From Fomes fomentarius (taxonomy: Eukaryota > Basidiomycota > Agaricomycetes > Polyporales > Polyporaceae): 64,000 bases of DNA. Below the pieces are notes generated by a model. The model did no database searches. It was not told the origin of the DNA and worked only from the letters and a program-made list of their open reading frames with translations. The DNA is taken from contig JABYQN010000013.1 in assembly GCA_022606135.1 (NCBI GenBank), positions 248,001-312,000 on the forward strand. Direction: 5' to 3'. The translations under genes and the position numbers were made by a program. Positions 46,391 to 56,463 of the stretch are shown here, piece by piece; the first letter of the stretch is position 1; each line of letters opens with the position of its first letter.

Positions 46391-48439
46391 TCACGCTCCA
46401 CGCCTCAGGATCATCAACTTCTCCGAACGCACCATCTCCAGCACACCTCCTAACCCTTTCACACTCTCGAACAACCCATCCTTCAACGCACTCCTAACAT
46501 CCCGATTGAACCGCCAACCGTCGAACCCGTCCACGACCGCTACCGTCGTCCAGCCTTTCGCTGCAAGGGCAGACGGTGAGTAAGAAGAGGCCTCGACGAT
46601 GAGGTGGGTGATCTCTTGGGAGCGCGTGAGGTCGTCCAAGGTGAGGTTCTCTGTCTTGTCGTACACCCAGCTCGTGTGATGTGTGTCGTTCACGCTGGGC
46701 AGGAATGGTGGTGCGTTGTTGTGCAGGAAGAGCGACGCGCCGGTTTGCGCGGCGAGGTTGCATATGTGTACGTGCACTGAAGGACGGAGTCAGATCAGAC
46801 TCGGGGCCCATTTAGGTTAAGAGATATCCGAGACGCACCGTTCTCTTCCGAAGCGTATATTTGATTGAATGCGCGCAAAGCGGCACCCCCGGGATAGTTC
46901 GCGAACGAGGAGCGCGCGAGAAGGAACGTCGCTGCGCAATTCGCCGCTAGGAACGCCGCGACGGCGAGGAAACACAAACGTCCGAAGAGGCTGCCTTTCC
47001 GTCGGCTCGTCCTGCGCAACAAGGTTAGCGTTGACAGTACATATGGCCGTAGATAGCAGATATGGGGAACTTACAACCATGCAGCACCGCGCGCGGCAGC
47101 GATGTTGAACGCAGGCACGACATAGATGACAAACCGCCATTCTTTGTGTGCAAGCCCGCTAATGAGCAGGATGAAGGCTAGGTAGGGAATCAGGAGTGCG
47201 CGGATCCGACAGTCTGAGAGGAGTCCGAAGGCGGATAGCGGAAGGGACGAGAGGAGTAGTTTTGGCAGGTGGGAGGTGAGGTATGCGTGGAAAGGCGAGA
47301 CCTGGGAGGTGCTCTTAGTGATGATGCAACGACTACCAGAGAAAAATTGTAGTACACACGCCCCATTCTGAGCTCTTGCCTTGCAGGACATTAAAGTAGA
47401 TGCCGTAAAGCTCGGGCCACAGTGGCCATTGTTGCCATAAGTACGAGTCAACCAGCGCAGTCAAGGCTATGACACGGTCATCGTAAGTGGGGTGAGGACA
47501 AGAGAAAAGATGCTCAGCCAACCTGCGGATAGCACACCCGAGATGAGACCGACCTTGATGATGTCGTAGAAGGAGGAGTATCGCAGCGCAGCTTGTAATG
47601 CGACAGGGCCAAGAAGAAGAAGCAATTCGGAGCGAAAGACAACCGTAGTGAATGTCAGAAGGCCGATCGCCCAGTGCACGCTGGATTTAGGTGGACGAGT
47701 TGAGTTTGGCGCGCGGTCGACAAGGTGGTAGAGAGCGATATTCGCTAAAGATTGGCAGGGATGGGATATGCAAGCACATTATTGAGGTGGATAGACGTAC
47801 CCGGAAGTAGAGCGAACATGTTGGGGAGGGTGCGACTCATCCAGAACGGCAGATGAAACTGCGTAATGGTGAGCAGTACGAAGAGTACGCCCGTCGGCCT
47901 GCCGAACCTCCTTGACACTGCGCGACGGAGAAAACATAGTCCCATAGTATTCCAGCTAGCCAGAGCCATACGAACTGAACATGACGCGAGCGCATATGCA
48001 CGGGTTGGGGAGGGAAGAGGTGGAAGTACTCACGAAGGACCTGAACATCAAACTTGTCCGAGAATATCCCAAACCACGACCCTATACGCAGACTGGCCCG
48101 AGTCGTCAACGCAAGCAGAACACTCCCAACAAACGATCTCGGAACCGCGCCAGGAAAAGTGAAATGGTCATACTAGCGAGCGCGAGCGAAACATCCAGTC
48201 CATCCAGTGAGGTGGCACGACGTCGAGCAGACAAAGGATACAAGCATCAGTCAGCGCGTGCTTGTAAGACGTACAAGGGAGGCATTGCGCACTTTAGGCA
48301 GGTTGGCAGCACCGACTCCGTACATGAGGACATCGTGGGTCGCGTGTAGGTTGAAGCTCTCCTCGACCTTTGTGAACGGTGCGAAAGACACAAAGCTGAG
48401 CCCAGTGATGATGAGCGCGAGGTCCAGAACAGCGCTCAT
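46391..48439 (-). CDS. ALG12: dolichyl-P-Man:Man7GlcNAc2-PP-dolichol alpha-1,6-mannosyltransferase
   Basis: Eight exons (48439-48293, 48172-48034, 47974-47801, 47744-47523, 47466-47360, 47301-47075, 47011-46839, 46776-46391) sum to 524 residues with every junction in frame, a normal length for the family. The enzyme adds the eighth mannose to the lipid-linked N-glycan precursor in the ER lumen, using dolichol-P-mannose. Signatures: [18 protein letters not shown] at residues 21-38 (GT22 lumenal loop), [65 protein letters not shown]. Many hydrophobic helices fit a multispanning ER protein. It appears intact and single-copy in the window, lying alone between the arms of the inverted repeat. An upstream in-frame start at 48580 is possible but would add a poor leader. 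Confidence 0.93.
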
Positions 48440-49507
48440 TGCTTCAAGGGGTGGGTGTGTTAGCGTCGACCGTAGTAGCCACTCCCGCGCGATGAAGACG
48501 AGGACACTGTTACGAGGTTGTAGTGGTCGGAGTCGGAGGGTCAGAGTCGGCGCTAAGTACGAGTCTTCCTTGCCTCCCATCTCTCTCTACGCGCCCAAGC
48601 GTATTTTCGTTCTTCGCCCTTGCTCATCCCGTGCAGCTGGTCATTAGGCTGGATCAGTCTGGAAGAGAGGAGACGCGAGGGCGCGCGATGGTATGTCGAT
48701 GACCTATGCATCGGCCGCGATATCGAAACCAGAGTCCACCTCAAGGCAATCCTTTCGTCTTGAGGTCAGTACCACTATTACTCAGACGTCCTGAAGCAAC
48801 TTGGACTCAACAGCAACAGATGGCTTGTGAGCGCGGTATTCACGCGTCGTGTCATGCCTTCGAGCTCATGTGCGTCCTTTCAATCTTAGATCATGCATAT
48901 GTTGTGCAAATATTGACATGTCACTGCGCTTTGTAGCTTTGTACGGTCTCTCTCGTCCTAGCGCTGCTCAGTATCCGTCCACATAAATCTTTCCTCGTCA
49001 AATGTGCACACGTCGGACGGGTCACTCATTCCACGGTTCTTTCAGCCAGAACGCGGTATCTGACCTCATTCTCGCACTACTCCCATCTTCCGAACGAATG
49101 GACGACCTCCTTCAGGTGCTGCTCCAATCTTGGCACCACATTGATCTCGCCGGAAGCCAGTCACCATCATTTTGGCATCATTTGGTTTGACTTGATACGG
49201 CGTGCAGGGCCTTGGTACGAGACTATTCACATCGTCAACCACCCCCTGACTGAACTACCCGTTTTCCTGTTGCGACCTGATATCCGTCCAACGAGGCGTT
49301 TCATCGGGCATCTCCGGTAGTTCGCAAGTGATGCGCCTCAGTTTTAACACTGTGACGTTCAAGTTCACTGTTAAATGTAGTCTGCCTGAGAGACAGAAAT
49401 GCTGTCGAACTGTAGGTCATGGACTTCGCGAGAAGATTACCCGCACTGGAATAGACAGCAAGGAATTCCATAGTGACAAACAAAGAGAAACAAGCGGGTG
49501 CCAGCGT
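48440..49507. other. unique spacer upstream of ALG12
   Basis: No supported gene. It contains the ALG12 promoter side and unique sequence up to the inner end of the right arm. ORFs are short and unsupported. Confidence 0.5.
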
Positions 49508-49860
49508 GTGGCGGCCTCTCTGAGTCTAGGTTGAGTTGACCTTCAAACGTTCATCGCCATGCTGTGTTCTAGAGCCTACACGAGACAGCAACGCTACACC
49601 TCACGCCCACCTCCGGCATCCAATTCTGTACCAGCCTGGATACTCGGTCCGATCACAAACTCAACTGTCGGTGTACACTGCCTCGTTCGGAAACACCACC
49701 AAACTGAGCTACCCGCGACGGCGGTGTCGCTCGGATACCAGAGCAGTATATGTCAGCGATTTAGCTCCGTCTGTAACTGCCGCATAGCGGCCTGCAACAC
49801 GGCTTCAAGTTTGGCCTAAGCACCGGTCGGTGTTGAGCGCTTAGTCTCCTGTCTCTGGGG

Positions 49861-49867
49861 TATATAA
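49861..49867 (+). promoter_or_regulatory. TATA box of the right module array
   Basis: TATATAA followed by a TC-rich leader (CCTCTCTCCCAGAACCCACTTCC-type context) that is kept in both arms. There is no ATG before the first donor (GTATGTTCACTC), so the first exon is untranslated. Confidence 0.55.
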
Positions 49868-51720
49868 GGTCGCCTGGTTTGACTGACCTCTCTCCCAGAA
49901 CCCACTTCCTTCTCGCCCCTTCTACCCCCCTCCTGCCTCCCTCTATCTGCTTAGGACCTCTCTTGACAACAACGATCGCACTGTGGTCAGGTATGTTCAC
50001 TCATAATACAGCTTCGTGGTCGTGTACTCATGTTGCTCTCCCCACTAATAGATCAGATCTTAACGTGGGCCTCGATAAGACACCCATGCGGGCGTGGGAT
50101 GTCGGGATGGACCTAGTGCGTCGCACGCGGCTGGACCGCGGTGTTGACCGTCCTCGCCGCAGCAGCAAGATTTCGACCAGTCAAGTACGGAAGTCATAGA
50201 TGCTCAACGAACGGGAAACAACGAAAGATAAACTGAATGCAAGAACAAGGTATGGTCCCTCATCTTCATGTCGCTGCGCTTCATATACTTACTGATGGTC
50301 GCCTTGGTTAGGATACTCATGCGGGCATGGGTTACCGACATGGATCTTGGGAGTCGCACGCGGCTGGTCCGCGGCGTTTACCGTCCTCTCGGCACCAAGG
50401 TGTCAAGTATGACTCTCATGGATGCCCAACGAACGGGAAACAACGAAAGCAACCCGGAATACAAGGCCAAGGTAAGGTTCCTCAGCTTCATGTCGCCGCG
50501 GTTCATATAATCACGTCGCGTTGGTCAGGCCAACCGTGCGGGTATGAGTGAGTCGCCCGCGGCCGGTCCGTGGTGTCGACCAATCTAACAACAAGATGGC
50601 TACTACTGCGATTTCCGTCACATCCCGCCCAGAACTGCTATGGAATGCGAGGTTGGAGATGAGGACGACGCCTGAGTTATGGTTCCTGCCCCGTTCATTG
50701 CCTGAGGAAGTCGCCATACAGCGACGTCTGTCATCCACAACCGCTACAACTGAGTAAGTCCATGTTCAGGTCGCTCCCTAATGTGTCACGTTTACTCATG
50801 TTCCTCTCGCCACCAATAGATCAGATCTCGACATGGGCCTCGATAAGACACCCATGGCGGCGTGGGATGTCGGGATGGACCTAGTGCGTCGCACGCGGCT
50901 GGACCGCGGTGTTGACCGTCCTCGCGGCAGCAAGATTTCGACCAGTGAAGTACAGAAGTCATAGATGCTCAACGAACGGGAAACAACGAAAGATAAACTG
51001 AATGCAAGAACAAGGTATGGTCCCTCATCTTCATGTCGCTGCGCTTCATATACTTACTGATGTCGCTTTGGTTAGGATACCCATGCGGGCATGGGTTACC
51101 GATATGGACCTTGCGAGCCGCACGCGGCTGGTCCGCGGTGTTGACCGTCCTTGCGGTAGCACGAACTCGGCCACCGAAGCATGAATCTCATCGCTGCTCA
51201 ACACACGCGCAAGAAAGAAAAACAACCGAATCAAGGCGAAGGTATGGTCACTCCGTTTCATATCGTCCTCCATATACTGATGTCGGCTTGGTTAGGATGC
51301 TCATGCAGGCATGGGTTACCGACATGGATTGGACGCGTCGCAATGCGCATGCGGCTGGTCCGCGATGTTGACCGTCCTCGCCGCAGCAAGAACTCGACGA
51401 CCCAAGTATGACTCGCGTCAATGTTCAACGAACGGGAATCGACGCACGGAAAACGCGATCAAGGCCAAGGTATGATATATGATCACTCAACTTTATGTAG
51501 CCCTCCATATACTGATGTCACCGTGTTTAGGATACCCATGCGGGCACTGTGGGTTACCGACATGGACATGGTGAGTCACACGCGGCTGGTCCGTGGTGTT
51601 CACCGTCCTCGCGGCAGCAAGACTTCTTCGACTGCTCAAGTATGGATGCTCAACGGATGGAAAACATCGACAGCAAGACGTGATACTAATACAAGGCCAA
51701 GGTATGGATCCGCCATAGCG
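49868..51720 (+). repeat. tandem array of splice-flanked exon-like modules, right arm (about seven units)
   Basis: Units are centred near 50110, 50350, 50550 (degenerate), 50900, 51120, 51345 and 51580. Each has a TAG acceptor, a core with ATGCGGGC(A/G)TGGG and a C-rich imperfect hairpin (CACGCGG ... CCGCGGTG with a 5-base loop), and a CAAG/GTATGG donor, spaced 210-240 bp. ATG-led frames read MRAWDVGMDLVRRTRLDRGV or MRAWVTDMDLGSRTRLVRGV and close soon after. Reading frames do not run on between units. The last unit is followed by RPTLFEGLGLFDEGPAIAQD, open into relic G. It could be a non-coding or micropeptide transcript, or the dead 5' half of one gene. Confidence 0.6.
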
Positions 51721-52620
51721 CGGATGTCCGCCACGACCGTTCTGAGCCATGATCAGCGGCCGACTCTCTTCGAAGGGCTGGGTCTATTTGACGAAGGCCC
51801 CGCCATCGCTCAAGACATCCGACTTGTGCACTCGACCCTACTATGCGTTTGACCATCGACTTCTGTGGAACCGATGCAAGAAATACTCGACACTCACGTG
51901 CCAACCGAATGGACCATTGCAACAGTACAATGCTTCGACAACGTCGTAGTACTTAGTATAGTAGTATAGTAGTAGTAGTTTGTGAGGACCGGCTTCGAGA
52001 CGGCCATGCAACAGACCCTCGATTCAAGACGCCGGCCCCGAGGTACGGTCGACCGGAGATGTGGTCGTTCCTGGCGCAGGCCTCTTCGTGGCCCTCGGGA
52101 CTAGTACCTGCACCTTTTGCAGGGAAGCCAACGTGCGCCGAAATATTTGTGTCCGAGTTCTGCTTCTGGTTGATTTACCGTTTGTAATCGAGCACGTCAA
52201 AGAAACCTTGCTGTTCTCGACGCTCATAGGCCTCCGCATCGCTTGTGCGCTCACATGATGGGTTCACTCACCGACCAACGGCCTCACACTTCATTCATCT
52301 TTCGCCTCCCTCAGCAACATCACTAGCTAGTCGGGAGCCCCCACCAAGATTATTGACCGGTCTTTCAATGCTTTCCCCCATATCTCTCCCAAGGACGTTC
52401 AATGTCTCGACCGGCGCCCAGACGACCCCGACTACATGAACGTCTTCCTGACGAAACCCGCGCATTCAGAGGCCGAGGTCGCGCAGCAATTTGACGTTGT
52501 CGCTGCTGAGCTCTAGCAGTTCAGCTCGGTCGAGAACAGCCCTCTGCTCGCTGCCGCAATTCAAGTTCTTCCACGAACATGCATCTTGCAAACGCCATAC
52601 CTGTTCAGTGGGTAGGTCAC
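51721..52620 (+). pseudogene. relic G, right copy (unidentified protein fragment)
   Basis: Plus-strand counterpart of 43.80-44.40 kb: RPTLFEGLGLFDEGPAIAQD near 51770-51830, GAGLFVALGTSTCTFCREAN near 52070, and DDPDYMNVFLTKPAHSEAEV AQQFDVVAAEL followed by an in-frame TAG at 52514-52516 and QFSSVENSPLLAAAIQVLP. The TAG at the same codon is present in the other arm. Not recognised as a known family. Confidence 0.45.
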
Positions 52621-52629
52621 TGTGTACTA

Positions 52630-53515
52630 GATGGGTGTCAGCAGGGTCGGGATCGAGCTGCCGGGCAACGCGGGGCCAGTCGGTACGGCCCTTGAGGATG
52701 GACGTCCGGCAGGAACGGCGGGTTCTGGGTGCAGAGTCGCGCCGGGCTTCAGGCGTCGCCATGCACCCGGACCTCGAAGAACGCTCAGTCCCCGGTCGCG
52801 ACTGACCTGTAGATGGATGAACGAAGGCGAGTCTATGGCTCTGAGAGTCGGCGGCCAGCACGGATTTTCAACGTGTGTTTCATGAGCTGGGGTGTGTGCA
52901 TCACCATACAGCCGGCTGCGGGTGGTCGTAGGCTGTTCTACACCCATGTGTAGGGGAGCGCGTCGAACTTCAGCTCTAGGGATGCTGAACATGGTCTGCC
53001 ACATGGTCAGACATGTAGAACGACAGCGGGAAGTTGCCTCGGACATATCTCCAGCACTCTTCGAGGATGTCGTGTGCATGTTCATGCGATGGCGAGGGTG
53101 ACATTGGCGAGAGTCTGAGGCCGTGTAGGCGACTAGAAGTGAAGGGAGGGGATGGGAGTGGGGACGCAGAGTCTGCGAGGGGTCGGTCGTGCTGTGTTGC
53201 ATTGGCAAGAGTCTTTCGAGAACGAGAGGACACGCAAACTGATATTGATGCGAGTGAGCAGCGTTGGCGGAGTAGATGTCTGATGCGTGGGCGTGCTTGA
53301 CGCGGTCTTGGCCGAGTCGCGCATACCCAATGAGCGTGCTTGCAGGGGTCGCATCAGGGGCGCAATCGGCGTATCAGTGGACTTGGGCTGTGGATGGCAA
53401 GGAGCGTCATCGAGTGACGGACGCAGGACGCGAGCTGAGGCTGGCAATCGAGCAGACGACCGCAGGGGAGCTGTCGTCGATGCGCGCGCAGACTGCGAAG
53501 AGCGTGGAGTTCTCC
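52630..53515. other. decayed segment X, copy 3 (right arm)
   Basis: Inverted copy of the left-arm segment. The match stops abruptly at about 53512, inside GAAGAGCGTGGAGTT, where 1 kb of DNA absent from the left arm begins. Confidence 0.5.
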
Positions 53516-54015
53516 GTCATTACGTCATGCGACCCGACATCTTATTCCAACAACCAATGCACTTTCTGCACTGCACTTGAGCTCCAAACCGCCGGGTGCC
53601 GCTCTAGTCAGAGACGTGCGCCATCACGCCGAGGACCCGTCTGTGTGCAGTTTTAGCGAGGACACGTCGGAACACGAACGCAACTGAGCTTACCGGGATC
53701 TCGAGAATGCGCCTTGACATTCGCATCCTTATCGCCGCACCATCCAAACCTGCATGGTATGGGAAGCATGATACGACAGAGGGCTATGTAGTACGAGTTT
53801 TGTCGCAAGGACTGGGCGGACGCTCTCGTGCGTGTGCGTAGCTTCTCCAGGAACGACTGGGAATCTCGGACGGTATACTGGTGCGTCATTCTATTTTGCA
53901 CCTCACCGGGAGCATCGAGGAGGCATCTTTAAATGATCGACAAGTCAAGATCTTAAAGTCCATGGTACCATATCCCGACTTATAGCATATTAGCACATGC
54001 TTGGGACGCGCGTCC
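53516..54015. other. right-arm-only DNA, first half
   Basis: No counterpart in the left arm and no supported gene. It precedes the La-related remnant and may contain its lost N-terminal part in unrecognisable form. Confidence 0.4.
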
Positions 54016-54921
54016 CTTCTATATACCACTTCTCCATCGTCATCCAGAGCATCACATTTCCACCACATCATCTCGGCCGACAGGGATACATACCCGTAAG
54101 TGCAAAGCGTTTGCATTCGTCACCTAGAAGACACGAAGGGTATAGTGTCGGAATGGTCCGTGGCACCCACGCCGGACGTCACCGATCCCGGCGAATCCTC
54201 CACTACATTAGTCGAGGCTGTCAAGTGCGGGTTCCGTGAGCTGGGACGTGGAGTATGTCGCGTACGGCCGACGTCTATCAGCCCGAGCTCGTTCAATTGC
54301 TCACGGCTTCGACTACGACACAGATGCGGCGGAAGAGCGATGTACAGTCATTGAGGCACCTCGCAGCTGCAGGCGCGGCCTCCGCTGGACCCGCGCGCGC
54401 CCTTCCCACCCGGATGTCTCGTCTTCGCCCGGAACGTGCATCACTAGACGCACAAGACGACGCTGGAGGGCCTCTTCTCGGCGCACACCGTCTCCAGCCG
54501 CTGGCATGACCTCGGTGCGCCTCCCACTGCTTATCCGCACGCACGCGAGAGAGTACGATTCTGGCTCACCGTCCATTGCCACACCTCCGCTACTCGACCC
54601 CGCACCACGCACACTCGCTCGTCTCCGTCTCCGCATTCGAGGCTACACCAGTCGTCCGGCTTCAAGGCCTCGACGGCGCCCTGCCGCTTCTACCACGCCT
54701 TTCATCTGTGAAAGCCATGAGGGAGGAGATCGTCGATGGGGGATTGGAAAAAGGTACCGGAGAAAGTGCGGCGCGAGGCAGTGCGGAAGGCGATCATACA
54801 GATGGCTGCGGGAGATAGCGTCGGGGCGGGCGAGAGCGAGGACCGGGCTCGGGATGAGACGGAAGGAGGTGGAGAGGAAGGAAAAGGGTGGACACCGAAG
54901 AAGCGGCAGAGGAAGTTGTGA
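54016..54921 (+). pseudogene. La-related RNA-binding protein, copy 3 (decayed)
   Basis: Plus-strand pieces: SIYHFSIVIQSITFPPHHLG near 54025-54085, then KCKAFAFVT directly followed by TAG, where the RRM core should read on into LEDT. VEAVKCGFRELGRGVCRVRP follows near 54210-54275. Further on, pieces of a second RRM region fall in shifting frames. The C-terminus is WKKVPEKVRREAVRKAIIQM, an acidic linker and KKRQRKL with its stop at 54919-54921. KCKxFAxVTL and the WxKVPEKVRREA end are typical of La-related proteins (RRM plus C-terminal RNA-binding module). Several stops and frameshifts make it non-functional. It precedes MLKL/HeLo-like copy 3 on the same strand. Confidence 0.6.
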
Positions 54922-55561
54922 GTGGTGTTGATCCGCGCCTGATGTGGAGGGACGCGCGCCGAGTTCAGTATGTTTGCTCCGCTGCCAGTATGTCTACGTT
55001 AGGCTCATTCTTCTCTTTCAGTGTCTATATAAGATGTGCCCAGATGCATACGCAGGAACACGGTTCATCGGTCTTGCGGAATGGTCCTATGACAGGGACG
55101 CGTGCGTTGAATCCGAGAACTACGAAGTATACCGCCGTGTGGCTTCACGAAATACGGTTTCGTGTAGGAACGTACGGTAAGTCGGTAGTTGACAGTGCGG
55201 GAGCTTCTCACAAGGTCTCACCCATCTGGCATCGACCCAATAGTCGGCTGGTTCGTTCTACAGCGTATGCCCCAATGCATCACAGACCTCGGCTCATGCA
55301 ACTACTCACCGTACTTTGGCCTAGGAATTTCTCCAAAATACTTCTGCAACGTGTTCGGATCTTCTCTGGTAGGATCATGGCTATCCACAGTGTATGCCTC
55401 ATGGCTTATACACTGTAGGGCTGTGATACTTGTATTAAGTTTAGACGCGCAGGGGCCGGTGCATGCGACTCGCCCTCCTGTTGCCCATCTTCCACCCAGA
55501 TCCCACTGCTCACCGTACTTTTACCTGTCTGCATCACGGCTTCCACTCGTCGCCATACACT

Positions 55562-56463
55562 ATGATTTTTTCTAAGATACTTCCGCAACGCATTCGGATC
55601 GTCTCTGCTAGGACCATGGCTGCTCTGCACCCCCGCTTCGCCCGTGCAACCCACTCCGTCAAGGATATCGTGCGCAAGAGCCCCGTCGGGCTGGACAATG
55701 CCGCCTTCGCCATGCAAATGGCCGGACAGCTGGGTTCTTCGGTCCCATTCCTGCCGGGCGTCATGGAGGCTACGGCCAAGATCCTCGAGCGGATCGAGGT
55801 GAGTGAGGCTCCTCAGCAGTGGTCAGAATGACGACATCGGTATGAAACGGTGGGTTTTGGCAGGCCGTGAAGCGCAACCACAAGGATTGCAAGGAGCTGG
55901 GGGAGCATGCCCAGGTCATCATTGACATGCTGTAGAGCACTATCGAGAAGATGGCCGAGGAAGATCTGGACGACTTCCTCCGTTTGCATCTGGCTGAACC
56001 TGAACTCGAAACGTGAGTCGACTGGGTGGGACGCTGTGCCGGAAGTGGCTTGAGGGCTGTTGCAGGGCACTCCAAGGAATCATCACCGCGATGCATGATC
56101 TGAGGAAGCCATCACGGTTGCAGCGCATCCTTCGTAAGCAGCACAACGACGCGGCGCTCTCAGAGCACAAGGAGACACTCAAGAATGCGTTCACTGCTTT
56201 CCAAGTACGTTATTATTCAGCCGCTACTCATGATGGTCGTCGCTGAATATTGCACACAGTTCAAGGAGCTCATGGTCACGCATTGCTATCAGGCAAGGGC
56301 AGTCGCGCTCTCCGACGAGGGCAAGCGCGTAGACGGCTCAGGCAAGCGCATTCTGGGTGGGGATGAGGATGCTGACGGAACCCTACTTATATTGTATTTG
56401 GATGGCAAGTGCTTGCGCAGCCCTTTTTGTTTTCTGAGTACGTCATTACGTCATAGCAGCTAG
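55562..56463 (+). pseudogene. MLKL/HeLo-like helical-bundle gene, copy 3 (one nonsense codon)
   Basis: Exons 55562-55798, 55864-56012, 56066-56204 and 56260-56463 keep the frame, splice sites and exon lengths of copies 1 and 2. Exon 2 has an in-frame 6-base insertion near its end, and TAG at 55933-55935 where the other copies have TGG (Trp in the MMWST context). Translation would stop after about 100 residues, within the bundle. All else is open to the stop at 56461-56463. A second, short copy of the exon-1 start (FSKILLQRVRIFSGR) lies upstream at about 55325-55370. Confidence 0.65.

Larger units (their letters stand above)
49508..56444 (-). repeat. right arm of the large inverted repeat
   Basis: Inverted copy of 40512-46115, longer by extra modules and by about 1 kb at 53.51-54.53 kb that includes La-related coding sequence missing from the left arm. 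The inner end starts at CTCTGAGTCTAGG and the outer end is at the TTTTTGTTTTCTGAGTACGTCA context. Confidence 0.85.

Noticed and set aside
44650..51720. CRISPR-like or plain minisatellite interpretation of the module arrays
   Set aside because: Units are 210-240 bp with splice-site edges and a TATA leader in a eukaryotic genome; not short direct repeats with unique spacers.
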